A DNA stretch of 64,000 nucleotides from an uncultured Oscillibacter sp. (lineage in GTDB: Bacteria > Bacillota > Clostridia > Oscillospirales > Oscillospiraceae). The stretch lies in NCBI GenBank assembly GCA_934574045.1, contig CAKTMK010000007.1:1-64000 (forward strand), written 5' to 3'. Both the position numbers and the translations under genes were made by a program. The notes under the pieces are model-generated. The model worked only from the letters and a program-made list of their open reading frames with translations. It had not been told where the DNA came from and ran no database searches. How positions within the stretch are numbered: the stretch's first letter is position 1; the number at the start of each line of letters is the position of its first letter. This document shows positions 7,508-15,748 of this stretch, one piece after another.

Positions 7508-8430
7508 TGGATACGGAGGTAGACCGCGAGCTGCTGGAAAAGATCGCGGATCTGGTGGGCAAGCCCGTGGGCGCGTTCAACATCCGCAAGGACTGCGGCT
7601 GCGACGGACGGCAGAGCACGGAGCACATCGAGATCACCGGCAAGACCGACGGCAAGTCCGGCATCGACATCCGCGTCAAGCCCGGGACGGTGGGCGAGAC
7701 CTGCCACATCCCGGTCATCATCACCAAGCCCGGCATTGAGGAAATGGTCTATAACGACTTCTATATCGGTGAGAACAGCAATGTGGACATCGTGGCGGGC
7801 TGCGGCATCCACAACTGCGGCGACCAGACCAGCCGCCACGACGGCGTGCACACGTTCTACGTGGGGAAAAACTCCCATGTCCACTATACGGAAAAGCACT
7901 ACGGCGAGGGCGACGGCAAGGGCGGCCGCATCATGAACCCCCAGACCATCGTCTATCTGGAGGAGGGGGCCTCCATCCAGATGGACACCATGCAGATCCG
8001 GGGCATCGACTGCACGAAGCGGTACACGAAGATCGTCTGCGGCAAGGACGCGGAGGCCGTTATCACCGAGCGTCTGCTCACCCACGGGGAGCAGACGGCG
8101 GAGAGCGACATGGAGATCGTTCTGGACGGCGAGAACTCCCGGGGCCGGGTCATTTCCCGCTCCGTGGCGCAGGACGCATCCCAGCAGCTCTTCCGCCCGC
8201 TGGTGGTGGGCAACGCCCACTGCTTCGGCCATGTCCAGTGCGACTCCATCATCATGGGGACGGCCAAGATCCGCTCCGTGCCGGAGATCGCCGCCAACCA
8301 CGTGGATGCCCAGCTCATCCACGAGGCCGCCATCGGCAAGATCGCGGGCGACCAGCTCCTCAAGCTCCAGACGCTGGGGCTGACCGAGGAGGAGGCCGAG
8401 GACTGCATCCTCAAGGGCTTCCTCGCCTGA
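7504..8430 (+). CDS. SufB/SufD-family Fe-S scaffold, short form (SmsB-like)
   Basis: 308-residue SufBD-fold protein, much shorter than SufB (about 470 residues) because the N-terminal region is missing. It keeps the beta-helix core (EEMVYNDFYIGENSNVDI, HDGVHTFYVGKNSHVHYTEKHYG) and the C-terminal HEAAIGKIAGDQLLKLQTLGLTEEEAEDCIL signature. Cys31 and Cys33 (KDCGCDG) and Cys residues around CTKRY and VCGKD are candidate cluster ligands. It should form a SufC2-SufB2 type complex with its partner. ATG ATG at 7504-7509 overlaps the sufC stop, with GGAGG nine bases upstream. The pair ends at the terminator at 8564-8596. Confidence 0.87.
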   Translation: MMDTEVDRELLEKIADLVGKPVGAFNIRKDCGCDGRQSTEHIEITGKTDGKSGIDIRVKPGTVGETCHIPVIITKPGIEEMVYNDFYIGENSNVDIVAGCGIHNCGDQTSRHDGVHTFYVGKNSHVHYTEKHYGEGDGKGGRIMNPQTIVYLEEGASIQMDTMQIRGIDCTKRYTKIVCGKDAEAVITERLLTHGEQTAESDMEIVLDGENSRGRVISRSVAQDASQQLFRPLVVGNAHCFGHVQCDSIIMGTAKIRSVPEIAANHVDAQLIHEAAIGKIAGDQLLKLQTLGLTEEEAEDCILKGFLA

Positions 8431-8563
8431 CCGGCCAGCCCGTTCCCGGGCGCTCAGACAGGCCGCTGAACGAGCGGAAAACATACCCGGTCCCGGCGTC
8501 CCCGCCCTGTCCGGCGGCAAACCGGGCGCGCCAGACGCGGCAAACGGCGGTAGAAACACCATC

Positions 8564-8596
8564 AAAAAAGCAGCATCCTTGCGGATGCTGCTTTTT
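8564..8596. terminator. Bidirectional intrinsic terminator
   Basis: AGCAGCATCC (8569-8578), loop TTGC, GGATGCTGCT (8583-8592), with U-run potential on both strands (TTTT after 8592; AAAAAA before 8569). It separates the convergent sufB and acetyltransferase genes. Positions 8431-8563 hold nothing else that I can name. Confidence 0.9.
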
Positions 8597-8602
8597 CTGC
8601 GC

Positions 8603-9085
8603 TCAGAAGCGGAGCGTCATGTCGTACCAGACCGCGCCGCCGTGGACCGAGGCGGACACGCCCTGATCCCGGTAGCCGAACCCCTCATAGTAGTGGATCA
8701 GCCGGTCCTTGCAGGTCAGGATGCAGCCCTTGCGCCCGGCGGCGCGGGCGTCCCGCTCCGTCTCCCGCAGCAGCAGACCCGCAAGGCCCCGGCGGCGGTA
8801 CTCCGGCAGCGTGTTCACGCCGAAGATCGCCTGCCACGCCCCGTCCGGGCGGTGGAGCGACGGGTCGGCAAACATCTCGTCCCGGATGGTCGGCTCGTCC
8901 GTGGCCATCCCGTTGACAAAGGAGACGATCCTCCCGTCCTCCTCCAGCAGCCAGAAATGCTCCGGGTAGACCCGCAGCCGTCCGGCCAGCGTCTCCCGGT
9001 CGGCGGCCTCCGCCGCCGGGAAGCAGGCGGCCTCGATCGCGGCCAGCGCGTCCAGATCCGCCATGCGTGCAGTCCGAATTTGCAT
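8603..9085 (-). CDS. GNAT family N-acetyltransferase (AANAT-like)
   Basis: 160-residue acetyl-CoA-dependent acyltransferase of the GNAT fold. The start QIRTARMADLDALAAIEAACFP is the usual beta1-alpha1; the acetyl-CoA pyrophosphate loop is LPEYRRRGLAGLLL (near 95-108), and the C-terminal YYEGFGYRDQG is a typical beta6-beta7 segment. The arrangement FPAAEAA...PEHFWLLEEDGRIVSFVNG resembles arylalkylamine N-acetyltransferases, so an amine substrate is possible. The substrate is unknown. It is 48 bases downstream of uvrA, without a terminator between, and may be read through from the uvr operon. Confidence 0.8.
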   Translation of the reverse strand: MQIRTARMADLDALAAIEAACFPAAEAADRETLAGRLRVYPEHFWLLEEDGRIVSFVNGMATDEPTIRDEMFADPSLHRPDGAWQAIFGVNTLPEYRRRGLAGLLLRETERDARAAGRKGCILTCKDRLIHYYEGFGYRDQGVSASVHGGAVWYDMTLRF

Positions 9086-9133
9086 AGATACCTCCCTGTC
9101 TCCAAAAACGGCTCCGGCGGGAGCCTGCGCGGC

Positions 9134-11962
9134 TCAGCGCGCCAGCAGCTTTTTCAGATACTGTCCCGTGTAGCTGGCCGGACACGCGGCGATCTCCTCC
9201 GGCGTGCCCTCAGCCACGATGGTGCCGCCGCCGTCGCCGCCCTCCGGGCCCAGGTCGATCAGGTAGTCCGCGCACTTGATGACGTCCAGATTGTGCTCGA
9301 TGACCAGAACAGTGTTGCCGCCCTCCACCAGCCGCTGGAGCACCTCCAGCAGGTGGCGGACGTCCTCGCTGTGCAGGCCGGTAGTCGGCTCGTCCAGAAT
9401 ATAGATGGTGCGGCCGGTGGCGATCTTGCTCAGCTCCGTGGCCAGCTTCACCCGCTGGGCCTCGCCGCCGGAAAGCTCCGTGGACGACTGGCCCAGCTTC
9501 ACGTACCCAAGGCCCACGTCGCACAGCGTCTGGAGCTTGTTTTTCAGCTTCGGCAGGGCGGAGAAAAACTCCGCCGCCTCCTCCACGGTCATGTCCAGCA
9601 CCTGCGCGATGTTCTTCCCCTTATAGCGCACCTCCAGCGTCTCCCGGTTGTACCGCGCGCCCTTGCACACCTCGCAGGGGACGAAGATATCCGGCAGGAA
9701 GTGCATCTCGATCTTGATAAGGCCGTCTCCGGAGCAGGCCTCGCACCGTCCGCCCCGGACGTTGAAGCTGAACCGGCCCGGGCCGTAGCCCCGGCTCTTG
9801 GCCTCCTGCGTGGAGGCGAACAGGTCCCGGATGTCGTTGAAAAGGCCCGTATAGGTGGCCGGATTGCTCCGGGGCGTGCGGCCGATGGGGCTTTGGTCGA
9901 TGTTGACCACCTTGTCGAGAAATTCCAGCCCCTCGATGCGCTCGCACTTTCCGGGGCGGGTCTTCATGCGCATCAGCTCCGCGCCCAGCCGCTTGAAGAG
10001 GATCTCGTTCACCAGCGAGGATTTGCCGGACCCCGACACGCCGGTGACGCAGGTAAACGTCCCCAGCGGGATGGCCGCGTCCACATTTTTCAGATTGTTC
10101 TCCGACGCGCCGATCACCCGCAGGAAGTTTCCGTTTCCCTTCCGCCGCTCCGCGGGGACGGCGATCTTCCGCTTTCCGGAGAGGTACTGGCCCGTCAGGC
10201 TGTTCGGGTTCGCCATGACCTCCTCCGGCGTGCCAGCGGCCACGATGCGCCCGCCGTGGACGCCCGCGCCGGGGCCGACGTCGATCAGATAGTCCGCCGC
10301 GCGCATGGTGTCCTCGTCGTGCTCCACCACCAGAAGCGTGTTGCCAAGATCCCGCAGATGGCGCAGGGTGTCCAGCAGCTTGTCGTTGTCCCGCTGGTGC
10401 AGGCCGATGGACGGCTCGTCCAGAATATACAGCACGCCCATCAGGCTGGAGCCGATCTGCGTGGCCAGCCGGATGCGCTGGCTCTCACCGCCGGAGAGCG
10501 TCCCCGCGCTGCGGGAGAGGGTCAGATACCCCAGCCCCACGGACTGGAGAAAGCCCAGCCGGTTCCGGATCTCCTTGAGGATGCGGTCGGCGATCAGGAG
10601 CTGCTGGTCCGTCAGCTTCAGCCCGTTGACCCATTTCAGTTCGTCCGTCACGGAGAGCTGGGTGAACTCGAAGATGCTCAGGCCGCCCACCGTGACGGCC
10701 AGCGCCTCTTTCCGCAGCCGCCGGCCCTGACAGGCCGGGCAGGGCTGCTCGGTCATGAATTCCTCCAGCTCCCGCTTGACCGAGTCGCTCTGGGTCTCCA
10801 GATAGCGCCGCTCGATGTTGTTGCAAACGCCCTCAAACGCCTGATGCAGAACGCCCTTGCCCCGGGGCTGGTCGTAGTGGAGGTCCAGCTTTTCCTCGCC
10901 GGTGCCGTAAAAGATGATCTTCTTCACCGCCTCCGGCAGGTCCTTAAAGGGTACGGTTAGGGAAAAGCGGTATTTTTTCGACAGCGCGTCGAAGTACATC
11001 CGGGAGATGCCGTCGCCCCGGATGTTGTTCCAGCCGGAGGCCTGAATGGCCCCGTCCAGAATGGACTTCTCCGGGTCCGGCACGATAAGCGCCGGGTCCA
11101 CCGTCCGGCGGCTGCCAAGGCCCGTGCAGACCGGGCAGGCGCCGAAAGGATTGTTGAACGAGAACATCCGGGGCGCCAGCTCCTCGATGGACACGCCGCA
11201 GTCCTCGCAGGCGTAGTTCTGGGAAAAGAGCAGGTCCCGCTCCTCCCGCACCAGATTCACCAGCACCAGTCCGCCCGCCAGAGACGACGCGGTCTCCACC
11301 GAATCCGTCAGGCGGCTGCGCACGTCGTCCCGGACGATGAGCCGGTCCACCACGATCTCGATGTTGTGCTTTTTGTTCTTGTCCAGCTTCAGCTCCTCGT
11401 CCAGCTCGTAGAGCGAGCCGTCCACCCGGACGCGGACGTAGCCGGAGCGGCGGGCCTCGTCAAAGGTCTTGGCGTACTCGCCCTTCTTGCCCCGGACCAC
11501 CGGCGCCATGATCTGGATGCGGGTCCCCTCCGGCAGGGCCAGCACCTGGTCGATGATCTGGTCAACGGTCTGCTGGCGGATCTCCTTGCCGCACTGGGGG
11601 CAGTGGGGCGTGCCCGCTCTGGCCCACAGCAGGCGGAGGTAGTCGTAGATCTCCGTCACCGTGCCCACGGTGGAGCGGGGGTTCTTGCTGGTGGTCTTCT
11701 GGTCGATGGAGATGGCGGGGGACAGCCCGTCGATATAGTCCACGTCCGGCTTGTCCATCTGACCCAGAAACATCCGGGCGTAGGACGAAAGACTCTCCAC
11801 GTACCGGCGCTGGCCCTCGGCATAAATGGTGTCGAAGGCGAGGGAGGACTTGCCCGATCCGCTCAGTCCCGTCAGCACCACCAGCTTGTCCCGGGGGATG
11901 GTCACGTCGATATTTTTCAGGTTGTTGGCGCGCGCGCCCTTTACCACGATCTTATCCTGCAT
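9134..11962 (-). CDS. uvrA: Excinuclease ABC subunit A
   Basis: UvrA finds bulky DNA lesions and loads UvrB. The 942-residue product is full length. Visible are two ABC ATPase modules: Walker A GLSGSGKSSLAFD near residue 31 and GVSGSGKSSLV near 640, each with LSGGE and a Walker B ILDEP. Two zinc modules, CEDC...CPVC (about 250-280) and CEAC...CEVC (about 740-765), complete the family layout. ATG at 11960-11962, with AAGGAG 12 bases upstream, a little long. It lies downstream of ybaK, uvrB and radC on the same strand, so UvrA and UvrB are probably made together. Confidence 0.98.
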   Translation of the reverse strand: MQDKIVVKGARANNLKNIDVTIPRDKLVVLTGLSGSGKSSLAFDTIYAEGQRRYVESLSSYARMFLGQMDKPDVDYIDGLSPAISIDQKTTSKNPRSTVGTVTEIYDYLRLLWARAGTPHCPQCGKEIRQQTVDQIIDQVLALPEGTRIQIMAPVVRGKKGEYAKTFDEARRSGYVRVRVDGSLYELDEELKLDKNKKHNIEIVVDRLIVRDDVRSRLTDSVETASSLAGGLVLVNLVREERDLLFSQNYACEDCGVSIEELAPRMFSFNNPFGACPVCTGLGSRRTVDPALIVPDPEKSILDGAIQASGWNNIRGDGISRMYFDALSKKYRFSLTVPFKDLPEAVKKIIFYGTGEEKLDLHYDQPRGKGVLHQAFEGVCNNIERRYLETQSDSVKRELEEFMTEQPCPACQGRRLRKEALAVTVGGLSIFEFTQLSVTDELKWVNGLKLTDQQLLIADRILKEIRNRLGFLQSVGLGYLTLSRSAGTLSGGESQRIRLATQIGSSLMGVLYILDEPSIGLHQRDNDKLLDTLRHLRDLGNTLLVVEHDEDTMRAADYLIDVGPGAGVHGGRIVAAGTPEEVMANPNSLTGQYLSGKRKIAVPAERRKGNGNFLRVIGASENNLKNVDAAIPLGTFTCVTGVSGSGKSSLVNEILFKRLGAELMRMKTRPGKCERIEGLEFLDKVVNIDQSPIGRTPRSNPATYTGLFNDIRDLFASTQEAKSRGYGPGRFSFNVRGGRCEACSGDGLIKIEMHFLPDIFVPCEVCKGARYNRETLEVRYKGKNIAQVLDMTVEEAAEFFSALPKLKNKLQTLCDVGLGYVKLGQSSTELSGGEAQRVKLATELSKIATGRTIYILDEPTTGLHSEDVRHLLEVLQRLVEGGNTVLVIEHNLDVIKCADYLIDLGPEGGDGGGTIVAEGTPEEIAACPASYTGQYLKKLLAR

Positions 11963-11999
11963 ACTTCTGAACTGCTCCTTGTCTGCCGATATCCGCCCG

Positions 12000-12497
12000 T
12001 CACCGCGCAGTGATGTCCGCCGTCTGCGCCCGCAGCAGGGCCAGCAGCTCCGGGGCGGAGACCTCCACCTGCGCGCCGATCCGCCCGGCGGAGATATACA
12101 CCCGGTCCAGCTCCGCCGCCGACGCGTCGAACACGACGGGATACTGCTTTTTCATGCCCACGGGGCTGCACCCGCCCCGGACGTAGCCGGTGACGGCGTT
12201 GAGCTGGGCCAGCGGGAGCAGCTCGACGGACTTCTCCCCCACCGCCCGGGCAGCCTTCTTCAGATCCAGGCTTTCCGCCACCGGCACCTCGTATACATAC
12301 ACGCCGCCGGACGCGCCCCGGGCCGCCAGCGTCTTGAACACCCGGGCGGCGTCCTGCCCCATGGCCTGCGCCACGTGCAGCCCGTATTCCCGGTCGCCCT
12401 CCGGGCCGCCGGCGCCCTCGTAAAAATGCGCGGTGTAGGGGACCTTTTCCCGGTCCAGAATGCGCATCACGTTCGTTTTTTCTTCCTTCTGCTTCAT
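12000..12497 (-). CDS. ybaK: Cys-tRNA(Pro) deacylase, YbaK/EbsC family
   Basis: Trans-editing enzyme that hydrolyses Cys wrongly attached to tRNA(Pro). The 165-residue product shows the family opening EKTNVMRILDREKVPYTAH, the RVFKTLAA segment, and the catalytic GYVRGGCSPVGMKK motif near 110-120. I chose the ATG at 12495-12497 (AGAGGA five bases upstream, usual family length). An alternative ATG at 12549-12551 overlaps the uvrB stop as ATGA and would add 18 residues of proline/arginine-rich sequence. It sits between uvrB and uvrA, an unrelated function apparently only carried in the operon. Confidence 0.9.
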   Translation of the reverse strand: MKQKEEKTNVMRILDREKVPYTAHFYEGAGGPEGDREYGLHVAQAMGQDAARVFKTLAARGASGGVYVYEVPVAESLDLKKAARAVGEKSVELLPLAQLNAVTGYVRGGCSPVGMKKQYPVVFDASAAELDRVYISAGRIGAQVEVSAPELLALLRAQTADITAR

Positions 12498-12547
12498 GTT
12501 CGTCCTCTCCGGCCCGCGCCGCTCCGGCGGCGCGGCCAGCGCGGCGG

Positions 12548-14521
12548 TCATCCGTTTCCGCCGCGCAGCTCGATGATGCGGTCCCGCAGGACCGCGGCGT
12601 ATTCAAATTCCAGCATCTTGCTGGCCTCCAGCATCTGCTTTTCCAGCTTGGCGATCTCCGCCGCCCGCTCCGGCTCGGTCAGCTTGCCGCGGCGGCGCTT
12701 TCCGCCCCGCTCCTCCTCGGCGGGGCGGGAGATCTCCAGCGCGGCCCGCACGTCCTTGATGATGGTCTTGGGCACGATGCCGTGGGCCTTGTTGTACGCG
12801 TCCTGAATGCCCCGGCGGCGCTCCGTCTCATCCATGGCGGCGCGCATGGAGGGCGTGATGGTGTCGGCGTACAGAATGACCAAGCCCTCCGCGTTCCGCG
12901 CGGCGCGGCCCATGGTCTGGATGAGGGAGGTTTCGGAGCGGAGGAAGCCCTCCTTGTCCGCGTCCAGCACGGCCACAAGGCTCACCTCCGGCAGGTCCAG
13001 ACCCTCCCGCAGCAGGTTGATGCCCACCAGCACGTCGAACTCCCCCAGCCGCAGGCCCCGGATGATCTCCATCCGCTCGATGGTCTCCACGTCGGAGTGC
13101 ATATAGCGGACCCGGATCCCGGCGTTTTTGAAATACTCCGTCAGGTCCTCGGCCATCTTCTTGGTCAGCGTGGTCACCAGCACCCGCTCGTTCCGGGCGG
13201 TGCGGGCCTCGATCTCGGAGATCAGGTCGTCGATCTGCCCCTCCACAGGCCGCACCTCCACCACCGGGTCCAGAAGGCCGGTGGGGCGGATGACCTGCTC
13301 CACCACCTGTCCCGCCCGCTCCCGCTCATAGGGACCGGGCGTGGCAGAGACGTACACCGCCTGACCGATCCGCTCCTCAAATTCCTCGAACTTCAGCGGG
13401 CGGTTGTCATAGGCGCAGGGCAGGCGGAACCCGTAGTCGATCAGGCTCTGCTTGCGGGCGTGGTCGCCGTTGTACATGGCCCGCACCTGCGGCAGCGTCA
13501 CGTGGCTCTCGTCCACAAAGAGGACGAAGTCCTTGGGGAAAAAGTCCAGCAGCGTCATGGGCGCGGAGCCGGCGGGCCGCTCGGAGATGATGCGGGAGTA
13601 ATTCTCGATGCCGGAGCAGTAGCCCAGCTCCGTCATCATCTCCATGTCGTACTCCGTCCGCTGGCGGATGCGCTGGGCCTCCACCAGCTTGTTCTGCTGG
13701 GTGAAGGTCTGGACCTGATCCTCCAGCTCCCGGCGGATCTCGCCGATGGCCCGGTCCATCTTGTCCTTGGTGGTGACATAGTGGCTGGCGGGATAGATCA
13801 CCGCGTGCTCCAGCAGGCGCATGGCCGCGCCGGTGACGGGGTGGAACTCCGTGATGCGGTCGATCTCGTCGCCGAAGAACTCCACCCGGATGGCCCGGTC
13901 CTTGTAATAGGCGGGATAGATCTCCACCGTGTCGCCCCGGACGCGGAACATATTCCGCTCAAAGGCCACGTCGTTGCGCTCGTACCGATCCTCCACCAGA
14001 CGGCGCAGCAGCTCGTCCCGGTCCAGCTCCGTCCCCACCCGCAGGGAGATCATCAGCTTGGCGAAGTCGTCCGGCTCGCCCAGTCCGTAAATGCACGAGA
14101 CGGAGGACACCACGATCACATCCCGCCGCTCCAGCAGCGCGCAGGTGGCGGACAGGCGCAGCCGGTCGATCTCGTCGTTGGTAGCCGCGTCCTTGGCGAT
14201 ATAGGTGTCCGTGTGGGGGATATAGGCCTCCGGCTGATAGTAATCGTAGTAGGAGACGAAATACTCCACCGCGTTTTCCGGGAAGAACGCCTTGAACTCC
14301 TCGCAGAGCTGGGACGCCAGCGTTTTATTGTGGGCCAGCACCAGCGTGGGCCGCTGGATGCGCTCGATGACCTTGGCCATGGTAAAGGTCTTGCCCGACC
14401 CGGTCACGCCCAGCAGAATCTGCTCGTCCAGTCCGTTTTCGATCCCCTGCGCCAGCTTTTCGATGGCCTCCGGCTGGTCGCCGGACGGCTCATAGGGGGA
14501 AACGACTTTGAATTTCGGCAT
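12548..14521 (-). CDS. uvrB: Excinuclease ABC subunit B
   Basis: UvrB is the damage-verifying helicase-like subunit of nucleotide excision repair. At 657 residues it is full length. Motifs: Walker A GVTGSGKTFTMAKV (about 39-52), the beta-hairpin region YYDYYQPEAYIP, DESHVTLPQ (motif II), the helicase part MGRAARNAEG (motif VI), and the C-terminal UVR motif (ERAAEIAKLEKQMLEASK) that contacts UvrC. GGAGG precedes the ATG by four bases. The gene starts 52 bases after radC. Confidence 0.98.
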   Translation of the reverse strand: MPKFKVVSPYEPSGDQPEAIEKLAQGIENGLDEQILLGVTGSGKTFTMAKVIERIQRPTLVLAHNKTLASQLCEEFKAFFPENAVEYFVSYYDYYQPEAYIPHTDTYIAKDAATNDEIDRLRLSATCALLERRDVIVVSSVSCIYGLGEPDDFAKLMISLRVGTELDRDELLRRLVEDRYERNDVAFERNMFRVRGDTVEIYPAYYKDRAIRVEFFGDEIDRITEFHPVTGAAMRLLEHAVIYPASHYVTTKDKMDRAIGEIRRELEDQVQTFTQQNKLVEAQRIRQRTEYDMEMMTELGYCSGIENYSRIISERPAGSAPMTLLDFFPKDFVLFVDESHVTLPQVRAMYNGDHARKQSLIDYGFRLPCAYDNRPLKFEEFEERIGQAVYVSATPGPYERERAGQVVEQVIRPTGLLDPVVEVRPVEGQIDDLISEIEARTARNERVLVTTLTKKMAEDLTEYFKNAGIRVRYMHSDVETIERMEIIRGLRLGEFDVLVGINLLREGLDLPEVSLVAVLDADKEGFLRSETSLIQTMGRAARNAEGLVILYADTITPSMRAAMDETERRRGIQDAYNKAHGIVPKTIIKDVRAALEISRPAEEERGGKRRRGKLTEPERAAEIAKLEKQMLEASKMLEFEYAAVLRDRIIELRGGNG

Positions 14522-14573
14522 AGTTCCTCCTCAGACCGCTCCGCGCGGCGCTCCACCGCGCCCGGAGCGGGCG

Positions 14574-15248
14574 TCATTTTGTAAAATAGCCTGAGTCCCG
14601 CATGGAGACGAAGTCGCCGTCGGCCACGATAATGTGGTCCACCATCGGGATGCCCACACCCTCCAGCGCCGCCCGCGCCCGGTCGGTGGTGGCAAAGTCC
14701 TCGCTGGAGGGCAGCGCCACGCCGCTGGGATGGTTGTGGGACAGGATGACGGCGCTGGCGTTGGTCAGCAGCGCGTTTTCCACCAGTCGGCGGATGTTCA
14801 GCTCCGCGCCGTTCACGTCGCCCTCGGTCAGCAGCTTGCAGGCCAGCAGCTTTCCCTTCCGGTCCAGACACAGCTCATAGACCAGCTCGTTCTTCTTCCT
14901 GTCGAACCGGCGCAGGAGATACTCCCCCGCCCGTTCCGTGGAGTTCAGGATCACCGGCCCGTCCGTGCGCTCTCGGCTCTTCTCCGCCAGCAGCGGCACC
15001 AGCCGCAGCAGCAGCGCCGCGCTCCCGCCCATGCCCTCCACCTTTTCAAGGTCCTCCGCCGGGGCGGTGAAAACGCCCTCCAGCGACCCGTACCGCTCCA
15101 GAAGCCGGTGGGCCAGCGGGTTGGTGTCCCGCCGGGGGATAGCGTAAAAGAGAAGAAGCTCCAGCGCCTCGTGGTCGGCAAAGCCGGAAAGGCCCGTCTG
15201 GGCGAACCGGCGGCGCATTTTCTCCCGGTGTCCGTCGTGGATCCCCAA
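14574..15248 (-). CDS. radC: RadC family JAB/MPN domain protein
   Basis: 224-residue protein with an N-terminal helix-hairpin-helix segment (HEALELLLFYAIPRRDTNPLAHRLL, then VEGMGGSAALLL) and a C-terminal JAMM metallopeptidase-like domain with ILSHNHPSGVALPSSED (near 170-186). The biochemical role of RadC is unsettled; a DNA-repair role was proposed but is disputed. The start is a TTG at 15246-15248 with AGGGGG nine bases upstream; no ATG gives full length. It is the first gene of the radC-uvrB-ybaK-uvrA run. Confidence 0.93.
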   Translation of the reverse strand: MGIHDGHREKMRRRFAQTGLSGFADHEALELLLFYAIPRRDTNPLAHRLLERYGSLEGVFTAPAEDLEKVEGMGGSAALLLRLVPLLAEKSRERTDGPVILNSTERAGEYLLRRFDRKKNELVYELCLDRKGKLLACKLLTEGDVNGAELNIRRLVENALLTNASAVILSHNHPSGVALPSSEDFATTDRARAALEGVGIPMVDHIIVADGDFVSMRDSGYFTK

Positions 15249-15432
15249 CCGTGCGCACCCCCTCCGGCGTAAAGCTCCGCGGCCGTCCGCCCGGGGACCC
15301 GCCCCGGCGCGCCGGCCGTTACGGAGCTATTATAGCACAGTCCTTTTTATCGTACAAGTGTTTGTATCGGAAAAATTACGGGGCCGGCGGGCGCGGTATC
15401 CGTTCTTTTCTTCAATTTTACCTTGCGCCCGG

Positions 15433-15461
15433 TTGACATCGGCATTTTTTTGGCATACTAT
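15433..15461 (+). promoter_or_regulatory. Sigma-A promoter of mgtE / M-box leader
   Basis: Near-consensus TTGACA (15433-15438), 17-base spacer, TACTAT (15456-15461), about 10-15 bases before the riboswitch. Confidence 0.85.
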
Positions 15462-15474
15462 AGAAAAGAAAAGT

Positions 15475-15655
15475 GAATCGCGTCCGGTAGGTAAGGCTAC
15501 CACAGGGATATGGGTTGCTGCCGCGAAATGATGGAGACATCATGAGAGGGTTTGAACAGGCGATATCGAATGCTAAGGTATCATCTAACGCAATTTCACC
15601 GCCTTGTGAAGCTAAAGCTTGAACGGTGGGGAGAGCGGGCCGCTCTCCCGGCAGT
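15475..15655 (+). ncRNA. M-box (ykoK) Mg2+ riboswitch aptamer
   Basis: The leader of mgtE carries the conserved M-box words GGTAGGTAAGGCTACCAC (15486 on), GGGATATGGGTTGCTGCCGC (15504-15523), and GAAATGATGGAGACATCATG, in the family order. It is followed by GC arms ending near 15652. Bound Mg2+ compacts the aptamer and favours the downstream terminator, so the transporter should be expressed when Mg2+ is low. Exact ends are estimated. Confidence 0.9.
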
Positions 15656-15669
15656 ACGTTTACTATGAT

Positions 15670-15713
15670 CCCCCGATCACGCCGGACGAGTGTGGTCGGG
15701 GCATTTTATTTTT
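15670..15713 (+). terminator. Riboswitch-controlled intrinsic terminator before mgtE
   Basis: CCCCGATCAC (15671-15680) pairs with GTGTGGTCGGGG (15690-15701), followed by CATTTTATTTTT. It ends 36 bases before the mgtE start and is the expression platform of the M-box. Confidence 0.85.
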
Positions 15714-15748
15714 GATCCCCGTCAAATCGGAGAAAGGAGGGACCGCGT

